64,000 nucleotides of DNA from Lytechinus variegatus. Its lineage: Eukaryota; Echinodermata; Echinoidea; Temnopleuroida; Toxopneustidae. This document shows positions 11,401-26,400 of the stretch, in pieces (position 1 is the stretch's first letter; the number at the start of each line of letters is the position of its first letter). A model generated the notes under the pieces. The model was given only the letters and a program-made list of their open reading frames with translations, did not search any database and was not told the origin of the DNA. The translations under genes were made by a program, and so were the position numbers. The DNA is taken from NCBI RefSeq assembly GCF_018143015.1, contig NC_054740.1:8884140-8948139 (forward strand), written 5' to 3'.

Positions 11401-14400
11401 TGGCCACAAAACCCCAGAAAACACGATCTCACTTCGCTACAATCATGACAATTCACACATCGTGACTGCTCTTGACATCATCACACTTGATAGTACCCCA
11501 CGCCCGTACCCGGTCTGCCGGGCTGAGCTTCATATAACTTCATATCGCTCAACTGCACGGTCGTGTGTTGCTGCCCTCTACGTTTGAAGATGTAACAGCA
11601 CGATATCGCGGTCTTAAAATCCAAGATGGCGGATTGGCGAAAGCCGTTGTCTGATGATAATGATGTTCAAAAAACGCCAAAATTATCGATGAAATTTAAT
11701 TTCACTGCCAAATGATGCTAATTATGTGAAAGGTGAGGATGTATGCATGCTAAATATGATCGAAAAATTATTAAATGCACCCGCATAGATCCGATTAGAA
11801 CGGATTTTATTGTGTTGTTGGTCCAGTAGCAGATACAAATTTTGGCCAGTGCGAGTGTACGCGCTGTGATTTTGCTATTCAATGTGTAAACGGAATTGTC
11901 ACTTTTCCGTGTGTACAAAGTGTCTTGGGAAACGGAATTTCCGTTTTCTGACATGCTGAAACGGAATTTGAGATTTTCTGAAACGGAAAAGGCCATTTTT
12001 TGAAACGGAAAATCACTGTCCCTACAAGTGTTTTAGGAAGTATAAATGTTTCAGATACTAATTGGAAATCCGATTGAAGAAAGGGGAGGGGGTTGTCTCT
12101 GCTATTTAAAGTCAACACAAAGGATGTTCCACTTAACAAGCAATTAAAAACATTTTTTTACCTAATTTTTGTGCTAGAGTGAAATAGTGGGATAATTTGA
12201 AATATTTTGCTGTGGATGAGCCTTAGTCTGTTGTACGAACCCTTCACTCTAGTTAAGGGGTCTGAATGCTCACACTACAATGTGTTGTGTACTGAAGGCC
12301 CTTTCGCGAACGGCAAGTATGCACTAGTCTTGTGTGAAGACCCACTTGTTTATCAAAGTTTCAACAACGGTCTGTGCCTGCAGACTAGAACCTAGAGATG
12401 CATTTGCTTCATTGTTGGATCTGAGACAATCTCAAACCTGTCAGAAACTGAGACTGTAACATTGAGCCTTAGACATACATGTAGACTTGAGACTTCAGAC
12501 ACTCGACCAAGACTAAGACATAGACATCTGTGTCCACAATCAAGACACACAGTCACTGTGTAGAGACAGTACCTTGAGACCAAGACCTGTCTCCAGTCAC
12601 CCAACACTATAAATGTAACTAGCAATGAGATTTGCTCATCAAAACTGTGTGTGTCATGGCTCTTGCCAGTTTCTTGGCCTCTGAGACATGTTAGCTTTCC
12701 ATTTAGAAATATTCCTAGACACCGTTCTCACTACCTTCCTAAAACTAGTTTACTGGAAACTATAGTAGTGGAAACTAGTTTTATGTGTAGTGAGAACTGT
12801 CGAAGCTATCTTCCAAACTGGTTCAGAAAACCACCTAGCGATGTAGTTTTAAAATAACATTGCCTCGTTAAACTGGTTTTAGCGTAAGTGAGGACATAAC
12901 CATTCTTTGGGAAGCGATCTTCTCACATTTTGAGCACGCTACTTGTCACGACAGGTGTTGAATGCCTACGCTGTGGTTTTTTATTTCGCCGAAACATGTC
13001 ACCCCACTGAGAGCATTTCCATAGCAACAAGATCGCTTTACGTGAAGTGATTTTGAAAACCACTTTCGTGTGATCAAGTGGGAATGCTAGCAAAGCAATC
13101 TTCCAAACTGGTTTCCAGTAAACTAGTTTTAGAAAGCGTAATGAGAACGGCCTCCTACATGTAGATATAAACCTTTGAGATTGGTTTGAAACACAAAATC
13201 AATATGTCGAGACCTGGCTATGTCTCAAGATGATCAAAGCTGGTTAACACATGTATCCTTTACCAACACACAAAACCATCAGTTTTGAGTACCCCCCCAA
13301 AAAAAAACCACAACCATGTCATCAACTGGCACTATCAATTGTCTTCCATTTTGTTTGTAAACACTGCATCTTTACCCAAGAGCTTTCAATGACCTCCATT
13401 AAAAAGAACCCTAGATTCCTTGTTATGTGATGTCCATTTTATAACTCTGTATAAACCCATAATTGCATGGGATAGTTCAATGCCGATCAGGAAGAATTTG
13501 AAAGACTGTATACCTATAATACCATTGTTTTTATAATCCTACAAATCATCCTCTAGTACTACTTCAAGTTGAGCGTGATGACACTGATGTGTTGATTTAT
13601 GTATGGGTCTGTGAAGATTCACTCACGTGATGTTTTTGCAGGCTCATAAATTACAAGAATTTCAGAGTCGGTAATTTGAATTAAGGTATCATTCAAATTA
13701 TTAAAGCTACAAAAAATGGAAAAAGAACTCTCCAATTACATACCAATATGCATTTTATGATGCCTCCCCTTTTCAGATCAATGTTTTGTGAAAAAGTGAA
13801 ACCTACATGTACTGTCACATTAGTGACACACATTTGTTACACAAATAATGAGCTACAAATGTAATTTTGAATTAGAGATCAAACAAACATTACATGTATT
13901 GTTACATGGCCTACACTGTCAAGGTCAAGTCTAACACCTCGTTAGAAAGGTGAGTTGAATATAGTGAGAAAACCAAAGAAGCAATTTAACATTGAACATT
14001 TCTTATGAAATGAATCTAAAAAAGAAAAAGTATTGACATTGTTACATTGAGGATTGAGGTTTATTTGTATTCCAGTTCATCATGACCTACATGTACATGT
14101 AGCTGTGAACCAGAACAGCCTGGTGGTTGAGTTGCTGCCTGGCAAGCAGTAGACGGCAGGTTCGAATTCCACTGGTTCCAATTTTTTTTTCTAACTTATG
14201 ATTTTCATTATAGATCGAGCATGCGATCTTTAACACATAGGAGTATTGCCGAAAATTTATTACAAATTATTATTACCTCCTAAAGCCTCTTTATTTACTA
14301 TCTTTTGTCCACGGTGGACTGCATTTTCATATTAATGAGTCAGAAGGAAGAGGATTGAGGTTATTTGTATTCCAGTTCATCATGACCTACATGTACATGT

Positions 14401-17400
14401 AGCTGTGAACCAGAATAGCCTGGTGGTTGAGACGTTGCCCGGCAAGCAGTAGATGGCAGGTTCGAATCCTCTGGTTCCAATTTTTCTGACTTTTACAGAT
14501 CAAGCATGCGATCTTTAAACACATAGGAGTAATGCCGAAAATTTGTTAACAAAGTTACATTCCCTTTCCTCACAAAACAGTATTATGTGTCTCATACAGT
14601 ACCCACATGTACATGTATGTATAAAATGAGAGAGGCTCAGATGTCACATAATTCTACATGTACTCAGCATAATATTTCTTTTATATTTGAAATATCAATA
14701 TTTCATTTTTGTTCCTCCAGTACTGTATTAACCTGCTTGAAACACATAAAATCATAATATATTCTCATATCTATAAACCAAAGAGAAATTATAACTGATA
14801 TCATCTCTAGATATAAAACAAAGAAAAAAGTTGTTATAGAACCTACATAAAGATATTTTCTTTTACGTTTTATTTAAAAAGAAATATCACTATCTACCTT
14901 TTGTTTAACTTTTGAAACCTATTAGAACAGGATAATTTCAAAGTCTATTTTTACCAAGAACTGACCCTTGGTCAACAGGTGGGATGTTGCTGACCATAAA
15001 TCAGTTGAAAATGGACAATTTGACCTCGTAACTAATTCTGTTACTTCAGATTACCAGATGAAAAATTGACACAGTTAATCACAAGATGTATGCCACTTTC
15101 TTTGACCTACTTTCCAGGTCATGAGCAGGTACCCCGAAGAAAAAGCTCAAGGGTCAAAAGAACCCCCTCTCCCCATCTACAATGTAGGTCATATGGGCCA
15201 TCCCAATAGCTTCTTACCTTCAAAATACGCAGTGCTGTACCAGCCTGAGTTTGCTCAATCTTGAGATTCTAGCCTAATCAGCCCTCTTTCGCAATTAATC
15301 TCGAGATTCATGAAACCCCATCTCCACCAGTGCAAGAACAGCAATTCATGCTCGAGCGAGGCATTGATGCATAATGGTCTGATGCTGTGTATCAATAATC
15401 CCGAGTTGAATCTCCAGGGCGTCTGCACCTGCGAATTTGCGGGATAATTCGTAAGTAGCTTGCTATTTTGCTAATAATCCTATAAAGTTGTCTTGGGATT
15501 GCAATATCGAGATAAGTCCAGCAAGGCAAGCTATCCCGATGATTTCATTTCCATTACAAATAATCTTGAGAAAGTTCAGATAGGGATAATTTGCCAGATC
15601 AGAAATAGTGTGATTATTCAAAAACTCAGGCTTGTGCATACGTCCCTTGTGAACAGCCCACCAAAACACCTGGCAGAACCACTCTCACCCAAACATGTCC
15701 ACTTGTGACCATGAAGTTGCCAGTATCTCCTTGCTGTGACGTATTTTTATATAGGGTTTATGTTCGTCTTGATGTGGAGATTTTCCATCAAAATAATCAT
15801 CAGAATAAATGTCATTGATCAGGTGGATGTTTTATAAAGCTGTTCGTTAGTTACGGGTGACTTTAAAGCTAAATGAAAGTAGTTGTAGAAAAACACTGAT
15901 TTCATGAGAAAGTCTGTAAAACCAAAGTTAAGTTTTACTATATATCATGGTAGATCTAGATCTGGTACAGTTACATAAACTGAACTTTGTGAAATCATAA
16001 AATCTAAGCTGAAAAACGATCACACTGAAAATTGCCAACACAGATAGGCACATGTGGCACAGTGTATATTATTATTGCAGGAATTCGGAAGTCCCCGAAT
16101 CTGCGCTTATTTTGCTTATTTCTCAGCAATTCAACAATTTCTTCCAGAATCCTTTGGCACATATTTTTTATTCATACAAACAGACACTTGGGTAGTCATT
16201 ATATTGGATTCTGTAAAAATTCATTTTGAAATCTTTACCACAACTGGCATTTATCTTTAAGAACGACTGATGATCCTGAAGCGATACCCACCAGATTTCC
16301 ATTGGTGTTGATTTAGCTCCTAAGAAAAGGGTACCAGTTGTTTTTAATGAAACACCCACCTTATTTAATTTACTGACCATCACAGGCTTTAATGATGTCA
16401 TGTGATTAGTATGCTGCACTTCATATCAATGTGTATACTAAGGACATGCCTTGCTAATGACTTTTTACCATTACATAGACAAGTCCAAGTCATATCAACA
16501 ATTCTTCAATAACATATCATTAGAAAGTAAGAATAAGTTATGTTCCTGCAGAATTTTTGTCTCACCTGCGAAGCAGAGTGAGACTATAGGCGCCGCTTTT
16601 CCGACGGCGGCGTCAACATCAAATCTTAACCTGAGGTTAAGTTTTTGAAATGACATCATAACTTAGAAAGTATATGGACCTAGTTAATCAAACTTGGCCA
16701 TAAGGTTAATCAAGTATTACTTAATGTCCTATCAGAGTTTCATGTCACATGACCAAGGTCAAAGGTCATTTACATGTAGGGTCAATGAACTTTCGCCGAA
16801 TTGGGGATTTCTGTTGAATTCCCATCATAACTTTGAAAGTTTATGGATCTGATTCATGAAACTTGGACATAATAGTAATCAAGCATCACTGAACATTTTG
16901 TGCAAGTTTCATGTCTCATGATTAAGGTCAAAGGTCATTTAGGGTCAATGAATCTTGTGTGAGTTATAGTAGTATTTAAAGTCAGCACTGCTGCTATATT
17001 GAACCGCGTGATGCAGGTGAGACGGCCAGAGGCATTCCACTTGTTTCTATCCCTTATCAGATATTGTTGGGTGTGATACCTATTTCTTTAATAAAGGGAT
17101 GGTCTAAGCTGAAGATATTTTTATCTCAATAAATAGAGTAAAATTCACAGAGCAAAATGCTTGATCATAATCCGATAACAAATAACAAAGTTATTGAATT
17201 TGGAGATTTGCATTATTGCGGTGAAACAGTTCTAGGAATGTCTACATGAATATTCATTAGTTGGGCTGATGATGTCATATCCCCACGTGTTCTTTGGTAT
17301 TTTATTATATAAAATTAGGTTTTTTAAATATTTTTTTACCAAGAACTGAAACAATTAGATTGACAATTGCATTAGTTACATGTATTTATTGCCACAAATT

Positions 17401-20400
17401 ATTTCATAATGGAGATACATGTACATGTATGACAAAAATGCAACAATTATGATTTCATGTAATAACATTAAGAAAAAGGAAAGTGGGGATATGACATCAG
17501 CCCACCTAAATATTTATGACGATGTGCATATTTACTGTTTCCACAAAATGTTGATAAAATTCAACATTGAATAACTTTGCTATTTGTTATCCGATTTTGA
17601 TGAAATTGTCAGCATTTTTCTCTGTGAATTTTACTCTATTTATTTAGATATAAATTTTTTGTCAGCCCAGACCATCTCTTTAAGATTGCAACTAAGAAGT
17701 GTTTCCTCTGGAATACTGTATACATGCTGTATGTGTATATTTTTACTCCTCAGTGCAGTTGTTGCTTCCGGAAGTTGTCGACAAGTTCACCCCAGTTGAT
17801 TCCTGAAGAGAATCCTCAGAGATGACAACTCAATACATAGTATGGCATGGTTTAGGCCATATATCATCATATTTACAGTTGTTTGATATGACATGAAGTG
17901 GCCTCATGTCAAAACATGGAGGAAACAATATTTTACACATTTGTTGAACCCTAGTGTTTTGAACCCTACTGACTGTTTATGTTGAACTTTCTTACAGTCC
18001 TATCCATCATTATGAGTCATGCGCTTTTATTGTTATCTGGAAAGCCGGAAAACATTTGCCAAGACATTTGCGCAACACGTGGCGGTTTTTGACGATTCCA
18101 GTGACTGGGATTTTCAGTGGTTCAAAGTTTGTTTCAAGGTGTATGCCATATTTGTGGTATAGATCATTGTTATATGATTTCACAGCTTGCTTCATCTATG
18201 CAAAAATTAAATAATTATACCAATGATATGTAAATATTGTGATTATGTTTGTGATAAGTTTAACTCTATCAAACTATTGGCCTCGCTAATCATCTTAAAA
18301 AAATGGTTATTATCGAATATTTGCTCAAAGCTTGAGATACGATTTTGAAGTGGCAGAGCGAGGAAGTTAGACTTATACTAAAAATGTTTAAATAAAAGAA
18401 AAATCAAATTGTATGCAATTGTGAGGCCAGTTTAATTTTATTTGATATTGCTGTAGGCCTACATAGTTTTGCTATAAAACTGGAATAAACAAAGGAATAT
18501 AGATGGAGCCTCTGATACACATTGTAGACTTGTTCCATATTTTCATCAGTTAGAAAAAATACTGTTTTTTTTCACGATATCACTCATTTGCTGTCATTTT
18601 CTCAATAATTAGACCATTGCAGGAGATCTCTCAATACACTCGTCCTTAAGGCTTTGCTTATTAAAAAGGTATGCAGACCTGTCCCCTGCGGGCTACGTTG
18701 GCTGTTTAAATGAACGCTCCCAAATGCACGCCTTTCAAAGTGCCATCTATTTTTAGTTCACATTCTGGTCAAATATAGATTTTTTTTTTTCATTTATTTT
18801 TTTCGATTACAGAAATGATAAGAAAAATAAGTAGAAAAAACCTGTACTCTTCATCGTTGACCCAGAAATGAAGTAAACTCTCTAGAGGACATTCGTCTAA
18901 ACAATGTATTTGTTGAAAGGTAAAAATGCCCAGGGCCCTTAAAGTGACCCCAGTTTTTTTTATACAAAATCACTCATTTGAAAAATATGATATCTCTCCA
19001 TTATTCTTAAATTGTTAGTATCTAAATTGCTCTGACAGAACGTCCTTGGGCAGGATGCCATGCATTTTTTCTTTCGAAAAAGTAAAATGAGACAACTAAT
19101 GAAGGCCGTGAATATATTATTTCATAAATACTTGATGTGAAATGGGGGAGGTCTATGGGCCTCGGATGGGGTCAGTAAATGTGACAGGTTTGAATTAGTC
19201 CATTATTAATCAGAAATGAAAGAGTTATTGGCTTGAAATCAAGTTTGCCTTATTCTGTTTTGATATGTATTTTCTTCTGTGTCTCTTGTGCCACAAAGCT
19301 GGAATTCTCAATGTGAACCTGTTAAAAAGCCAAGGCTGTAATATTCAAATTTCTCCCTCTAAGGGTGTCAGACCAACATGACAGACACACCCAGAATGTC
19401 CTTATCAGGGTCACTGACTTCAAGCATGAATGTTTCTTTTCAAAGAGTCCGACAGAAAGGGGGTTAGAAAAGTCTGCTTTCTTTATATTTTGTATTGTCA
19501 TATATATATATATATATATATATATGACAGGTAGATAGCTCTGGGTAACCTTGATTTAAGCTACGCCTACCATTGTTCTCTTCATCCATTTCTTTACAAT
19601 ATTTAAATAAAAAAGAGTTGCCATAAAGCTGTCGTACATGTATAGCTTTACACATTTATATATATAATTTTCATAGTAATTTCTATTTCAGATTGATATT
19701 TCGAACAGGAAAGTATGGATCTCATTTTTATATATTCATTAGTGATCTTAAAAGATGTTATTCATCCTCTAGTGTATTGACCATAATTTAGATTTCATGT
19801 ACATGTAAATAAAATCCCATTCCTTTAATATTGTAATCCCAGAGTCTACACAGCAAAATGGAATATTCTACTTTTCATGATCATGCTTGCATACAGTTTT
19901 CATGAAGTTGTCATCACAGTTGCAATTCAGTGACGGTTACCATGGTAACAGTGATCAGGTTCGGCATTCAATTCGATACTAGGCCAGAATTTTAAGTATG
20001 TGATAGATTAGTATTTTACTTAATTAAGCAAAATACTAAATTTGTATTTTGCTTGAGTAAAATACTTATCTATCTTTGGTATTCAATTGCATTTTTAACC
20101 ACGACTTTTGCTTAAATCTAAGTCAACCGCCTACCAGACTTAAGTCTTGTTTGAGCACAGTTTACAAACACCAGTTATACATTCTGCGCACAGATGGATA
20201 CATACATTTTGTGTTATTTGGCTCAAACTTTATGATGTCACAATGGTTATTAGTATTTTGCTTCAGTTTGGCTTGATGAAGTAAAATACTTAGATAAGGT
20301 CTGAATACAAGTTTTTAAACCATTTTGCTTTAATACAAAATCAATACTTTCAATTGAAGACCAGCCCAGGGCTTCTCAGCTGATCAAAACTAATAATTTT

Positions 20401-23400
20401 ACTGATATTGTGCCAATTTGACCAGCTCCATGAAATTCTGCCCTTGATCAATTGCAAATCCTTTATCCTGTAGTACACTGTATTTTTGTTCATGAATGAG
20501 GGTTACTAGTACTCTTGGATCTAGGTGAAGTTGCCTTTTCTGCACCCAGCTTTCTCGGTCTTCTCGGCAGTTTTGTAGAATGCGCCTGAAAGGTTGCATA
20601 TATGCATACATCTATGCCTACATGTAGGCCTATATGTTCGGATGGTGTCTCTGAGAGGAGATCTAGCTTTAATTCTACCTGTAGGCCTTCATTCTATGGA
20701 TCGAAAATTGCATTTGAATCAAATAAGATTGAATTCTAAATCTGTTCGATTGAATACCTCAATCCAACTTTGGATTGGTCCCTGATGGCAATCTATATCA
20801 TTCTAAGGAATTCAGATAGTATATTTTGTAGGTAACTTTTGGTTACAAGACATGGCAGCAGTGTTGCAGGAGAACTTGTAATGACCTTTTCGAAGGTAAC
20901 TTTCAGGATAGATCTTCCAGAAGTCCTCTGGAGATTTCACAGGTAAGATCAAGGACCTGAGAGAAATTTCTTTTATTGAGATTTTGAGGTGTCTGTAATT
21001 CTGTATTTTGTTTTTTACATTGTATTTCCCACCTCGACCAAGGGGGTATGATTCGAATTACAGATCCAGACAAAGGATGTCAAAAGGAATAGACTGCCAA
21101 AAAGGTGTTAATTGTGTCATCAAGGAGCTTGGTGGGATCCACACCACCCAAAAACTTTAATGGCTGAGCTTTCTTTTTAGGATCCCATTGATTATTTTTC
21201 TTTTCTTTGTGACCTTGAACATTTGTGTTAATAGACCAAGTGAAAGCTATTTTTCTCAGATTGGTCTTTCTAAAGGCACTGTCACACCTTGGTGTTTTAG
21301 ACAGCGTATGCCCGACGTATGAGGAATTTGGCGAATACGCTGGCATACGTCGAATACGTTACGGGTACGTTAAGAGTACGCTAAAACACGCTGGTATATG
21401 TCGTCATACGGCAAAGTCGTCGAAAAATTTTGTGCAAGCACAAAATTTTTCGACGTATGCCAGCGTATGGCTCATACGTAACGCATCGCCTTCTTGGAAT
21501 GGGAGTTTGGAAAAAATGATATTACATCATCACCACCCATCTGCCCCATACCCTTTTCATATGAATCTCTACAAAATTTACATTTAATGGGGAAATTCAC
21601 ACTGACAAAAAATTTATTGCAAAAATAGCAAAAAAAATTGTAAAATTAATGCCGAAAGTTTGAGAAAAATCCATCAAAGAATAAAAAAGTTATTAGAATT
21701 TGAATTGTTTGATGTGTGATGTCACTTGCGAGCAGCTTTCCTACATGACGTATGGAATAAAATCAATGAAATATTGCTTTCTCAGAAATTTGAACAAAGT
21801 TTTTACTGTACCTTCAGTATATCAATAAAATCATTTCACACCCATTTCTTAAAAAATAAAAATATGTCATCAAGTACCATTAAAAAAATTGACATTTATG
21901 CATTTTATATTACATAACATATGGGGCAGCTGCTCATTATATGACATAACAAATCCAGAACTTTACATTCTAATAACTTTCTGAATCTTTAATGGATTTT
22001 CCTCAAACCTTCACCAATATTTTTAAATTATTTTTTCTGCTATTTACAACAATCTTTCCTTCTGGATGAACTTCCCCTTTAAAGTTGATGTGGATTTTCA
22101 TCACTTGCAACTTTCTAGCCTATATAGGTATATTATGCATTACTTTTTTTTTTCTTGGTGTAAATGCCTACATTGTCATGATCGGAGATGAAAAAATGTC
22201 TGTCTTCTTAAGTTCAGGGTTAATTGTTCAAGGGTTATCCCAGCACAGAAGATACCCTACTGGGAAAAATGTGTGAAAATGTTACACCATCAGCCATCAA
22301 AGTGATTCAGTCTCCCTACTGTATATGAACTAGATTTTTTTTAAGGTCATTTTTTTTTGGGGGGGGGGTGGAAAAGGGATTGATTTTAAAGCATTTTGTG
22401 TGATTCTCCATCAGGAAAGAACTTAATTCATCCTCCTATGTTTCCAATATTCATTCTGTAAATTTTCCTTTGTTACTTGGTGTAAGCATGTTTGGTTGTC
22501 CCCCCCCCCCCATGTCTTTGTAATTTTTTTTTCACTATTCAGCTAAAGGGACTTTCATATATGTGTCCAATCACACTATATACCTGGTACTTGATCAGTG
22601 GAAAAACAAAGTACTTGCAATACTCCAGAAAGGAATCACCCACAAAATTTATAGTTTCTTTCAGACATTATAAGAACTTTTTTTAGAGCTGTTTGATAGT
22701 ACACCACAAGAACTTATTGTGTGCGTGTTATAGTGCAGGACAGACAAAATATATATTCGGGGGCTACTTTTCACAACTTAATTCTACCTAAATCCGCAAC
22801 ATTGGATAAGCTTAAACATTGCAACAAATAAGGATTTTCGAGGGCTCCCTTTTTTAGTTTTCCAGGGCTGTGCTGAGCACTTAGGGGGTGAAATCGCCCT
22901 TAGTCTCCATGCAATCCCCCCCTGATCAATTGCAAATTTAGTAAGTTTTAAGCTGGGGATGTGGTAGGGGGGGGGCTAGCTTTTAAAAAAAATCCAAGGC
23001 CAGTGTGAATAACCCAGAACAAGTTCTTGTAATTTACAGATATTCTTGTGATTAGGCAAATATGAATATGCCTTTTAATATGCCCTATATAACTTTCTGC
23101 CAGTCCTCTTCCGTTGCTAAGTTTGTGGATGGAGATCTACTGTAATTTGAAGAATTTAAATTGCAATTGAAGTCACCAAGCTCTCAATATATCAAAACAC
23201 AGGGACCTACTGCCTCTTGGAACTACATCCATAACAAAGTTTACTTGTGGCTCCTCACAAATCATAGGAATTCATGAAATTTTTTAACATACATGTAGTG
23301 AAAATAATTACATTTAGATTCCAATTTCCATTCAATCAACTGCCATGGTAGGAATTATAAAAAAAGGTTTCTTTTAGAAAACAATTTTATATCACTATGT

Positions 23401-26400
23401 TTTCACATTTATGCATTAATGTAAATGCACACCATGTCAGGAGTAATCATGATACCATCAATGATTTTTCTCATTTTTCTAGTCTTGTATTCACATTTCA
23501 GGGGGTTCTAGTCATCATTTCTCAAAATTGATTTTCAAATCATATGTCTCCACTGTTGCATATTTGGCCTTGTTGCCGTCTGGAGACTTTGGACGTGACT
23601 CTCCTTAGAGTCGGCTTAAGAATTGTGAAAAAGGCCAAAGATGTTTCCGATTGGCCCTTCTATGAACCCCAAGCATCCATTGTGTTTGAATCAAGATCTA
23701 TTGTTCATTTGGATAAATGTTTTTGAGTATAAGATGCAGATGATCTTTAACATGTGTTGTGGATGAAAATTAGAGTTATGTGTCTTGTGGCAGGGGTGTT
23801 AAAACCTCATATCTCAAAATTTAACAATTTTGAGCATAGCGCAGGAAAGGCTTGCTTTCAGAGTTATGGCATAAATGAGTACCGGAACCGCTCTCTTTAG
23901 CCGAGAAAGAGTTCTCTATATGAATTTAGAGTTTGTTTTCAGACGATGTGAGGTTGCAACCATTCTTCAATAACATTTTTCTGGGCTGTCCTTAAAACGT
24001 TGTGAATTTTGAGAGGTGAGGTTTTAACACCCCCATGATGATGGATAATGCATGTTCCTTCACCTTCTGCACCTTTCATGTTTAATTGGTCTTTTGTGAA
24101 TGAAACAAGAAATAAAAGGGCAGATGTATTGAAAATAATATTTAGTAAAATAGACCCCCCCCATGGAAGGGCAAAAAGTCAGTTACTATCAAGGGTAGGT
24201 GCAGGAGATTGTGGACTATCATCCAGAGCATTAGTGGTGAGGGGTTTCAGATGTGAACATCAAGGGCAGTGAACAAAGTGAAAGTGGTATTGGGGCTCTA
24301 TCCCTTGGGATCCAAATCAAATTACCAGTTCATGCTACCACAGGGAGAGCCATAGAGGAGTCAGGGAAGGCGAGACTGTTCACACCAATCAGCAGCTTGG
24401 CAGTTGAAGCACTTCATTTCAAGGACTCTCACACAAATAATTTCATAATTATAAAAAAGATGAATTTCATGTAAATCTAGGAAATCCTCTCGTCTGATGT
24501 CCATTCCAAACCCTTTACTGAAGGTAAGTGGTCTGCATATGTAGCCTAAGGTCCTTACTATTGACTTGTGTACAGAAGTCCCCTCTCATTCAGGAATTGA
24601 AACAGCAAGTTTTATTTGTGCTAGTCTTGTGTAAAGACCAGCTTGTTGATCAAAGTTTCAATCAGGGTCTGCGCCTGCAGACTAGAATAAACCCTTCATG
24701 AACAATTCTGCACAAGAGCTGGTATTAAAGAAGGTAGTGAGTTTGGAATAGAAAAGACCTGAAATCTACTCCATAATGATGACGTTTATTTTGATCTTTG
24801 AAAATGTTGCGCAAAAGTAGGCAGGAAGTCTATTTTGAAATATTAGTTCTGACTTCTGAACAAGTTTTCTTTTACATTTTCATGAAAAGGTATATTGCTT
24901 CCTTTTCATACCATTATGATGAAAAGAGCAGCGTTACGCTTCTTCACTTGTGCTTGAATGCTCTTTCAAATTCACGTGGTCCACCATGTGCCGAACCACG
25001 TGTTCCACGCCATAGACCAGGACCTCTTCCTGACCTTGTAGTCTAGACTCATCAGATACATGTATAATAGACCTTTATGAAATACAAAGAATAGATCCTT
25101 TTTCAAGACTACATGCCCAGTGTCCTCCTTCTGACCTTCTCTCTTTGCTGTGATATGTGATATACATGTACATGTATGCTTTACACACTGCATTTCCCTA
25201 ACCCCATACTATCCTAAACCCCGGACTATCCTTTTCCCCGTACTATCTTTTATGGTTTCACTCTGTCTTTCTTAACCCCATACTTAACCCTGGAATATCG
25301 CACAGCTCATGAATATTGATTATTTTGCCACACAGAGCATATATATTTCTTAGCCCGGTTTTATTGCACTCTGCATCCCTTAGCACCGTAATTATGGTGC
25401 TAGCACCACAATAAGCCAGCTAACCATGTTGTTTTGCAGTGCCAGATAGTACCGTACTATTTACCATGCTAGCCTACTTTGCTGAAATGTAGTATGAAAC
25501 CGAAGTAGGCTAAGCTTAACCCCGGGAAATCGGTAGGGCAAAGGAGGATCTTAGCCCCCCTTATTTTTTCCTGGGGTTAAAGAAAAAAAGGAAAGTGTGA
25601 AATGCATATTTACCTCTTATTTATGATAGATTCCCCCTTTATATATTTATTTTTTAAGTTACATTCGTGTTCCTTTCTTGTATTCTGTAGGCTTCAGGTC
25701 TGATAATAACGTCCTTCTTGGTTTATCTGTTGGGCCATCCTCCAGTCCCCATTAGTTGTTCTGCCCATTATGAAAGAATTGTTGATGGATCTAAGAGGCT
25801 GTTCTCACTACGTTCCTAAAACTAGTTTACTGGAAACTAGTTTAGTGGAAACTAGTTTAACACGTAGTGAGAACGGTCAAAGCGGTCTTGGAAGCGATCT
25901 TCCAAACCAGTTGGAAAACCACCTCGTGATGTAGTTATCAAGATCGCTTTGCTTCGTTAAACTGGTTTTAGCGTGAGGACACAACCTTTCTTCGGGAAGC
26001 GATCTTTGCACATTTTGAGCACAGTACTCCACACGACAGGTGTAGAATGCCTATGCTGCGGTTTCGAATTTCGCGCGAAACGTGTCACCCCACTGAGAGC
26101 GTTTCCATAGCAACAAGAGCGCTTTACATGAAGTGATTTTGTAAACTACTCTCGTGTGATCAAGTGGGAACGCTAGCAAAACAATCTTCCAAAGTGGTTT
26201 CCTGAATCGGTTTCCAGAAAACTAGTTTTAGAAAGCGTAATGAGAACAGCCTCTAAGTATCCTTAGAGGAGTGAAGATGGTCTTATTTGATGGGGAGGGG
26301 GGGTATCAAGGTCAAAGATCACAAAGGTTTATTATATACTCCCCCCAAAAAAAAAAAAAAAACATGTATGTGTGCTCCGTATACCCCATCTTTAAAGAAA

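Noticed and set aside
21225..21587. 120-codon plus-strand open frame
   Set aside because: It crosses the CGTATG-word cluster and perfect hairpin; the frame is a by-product of the repeated words.
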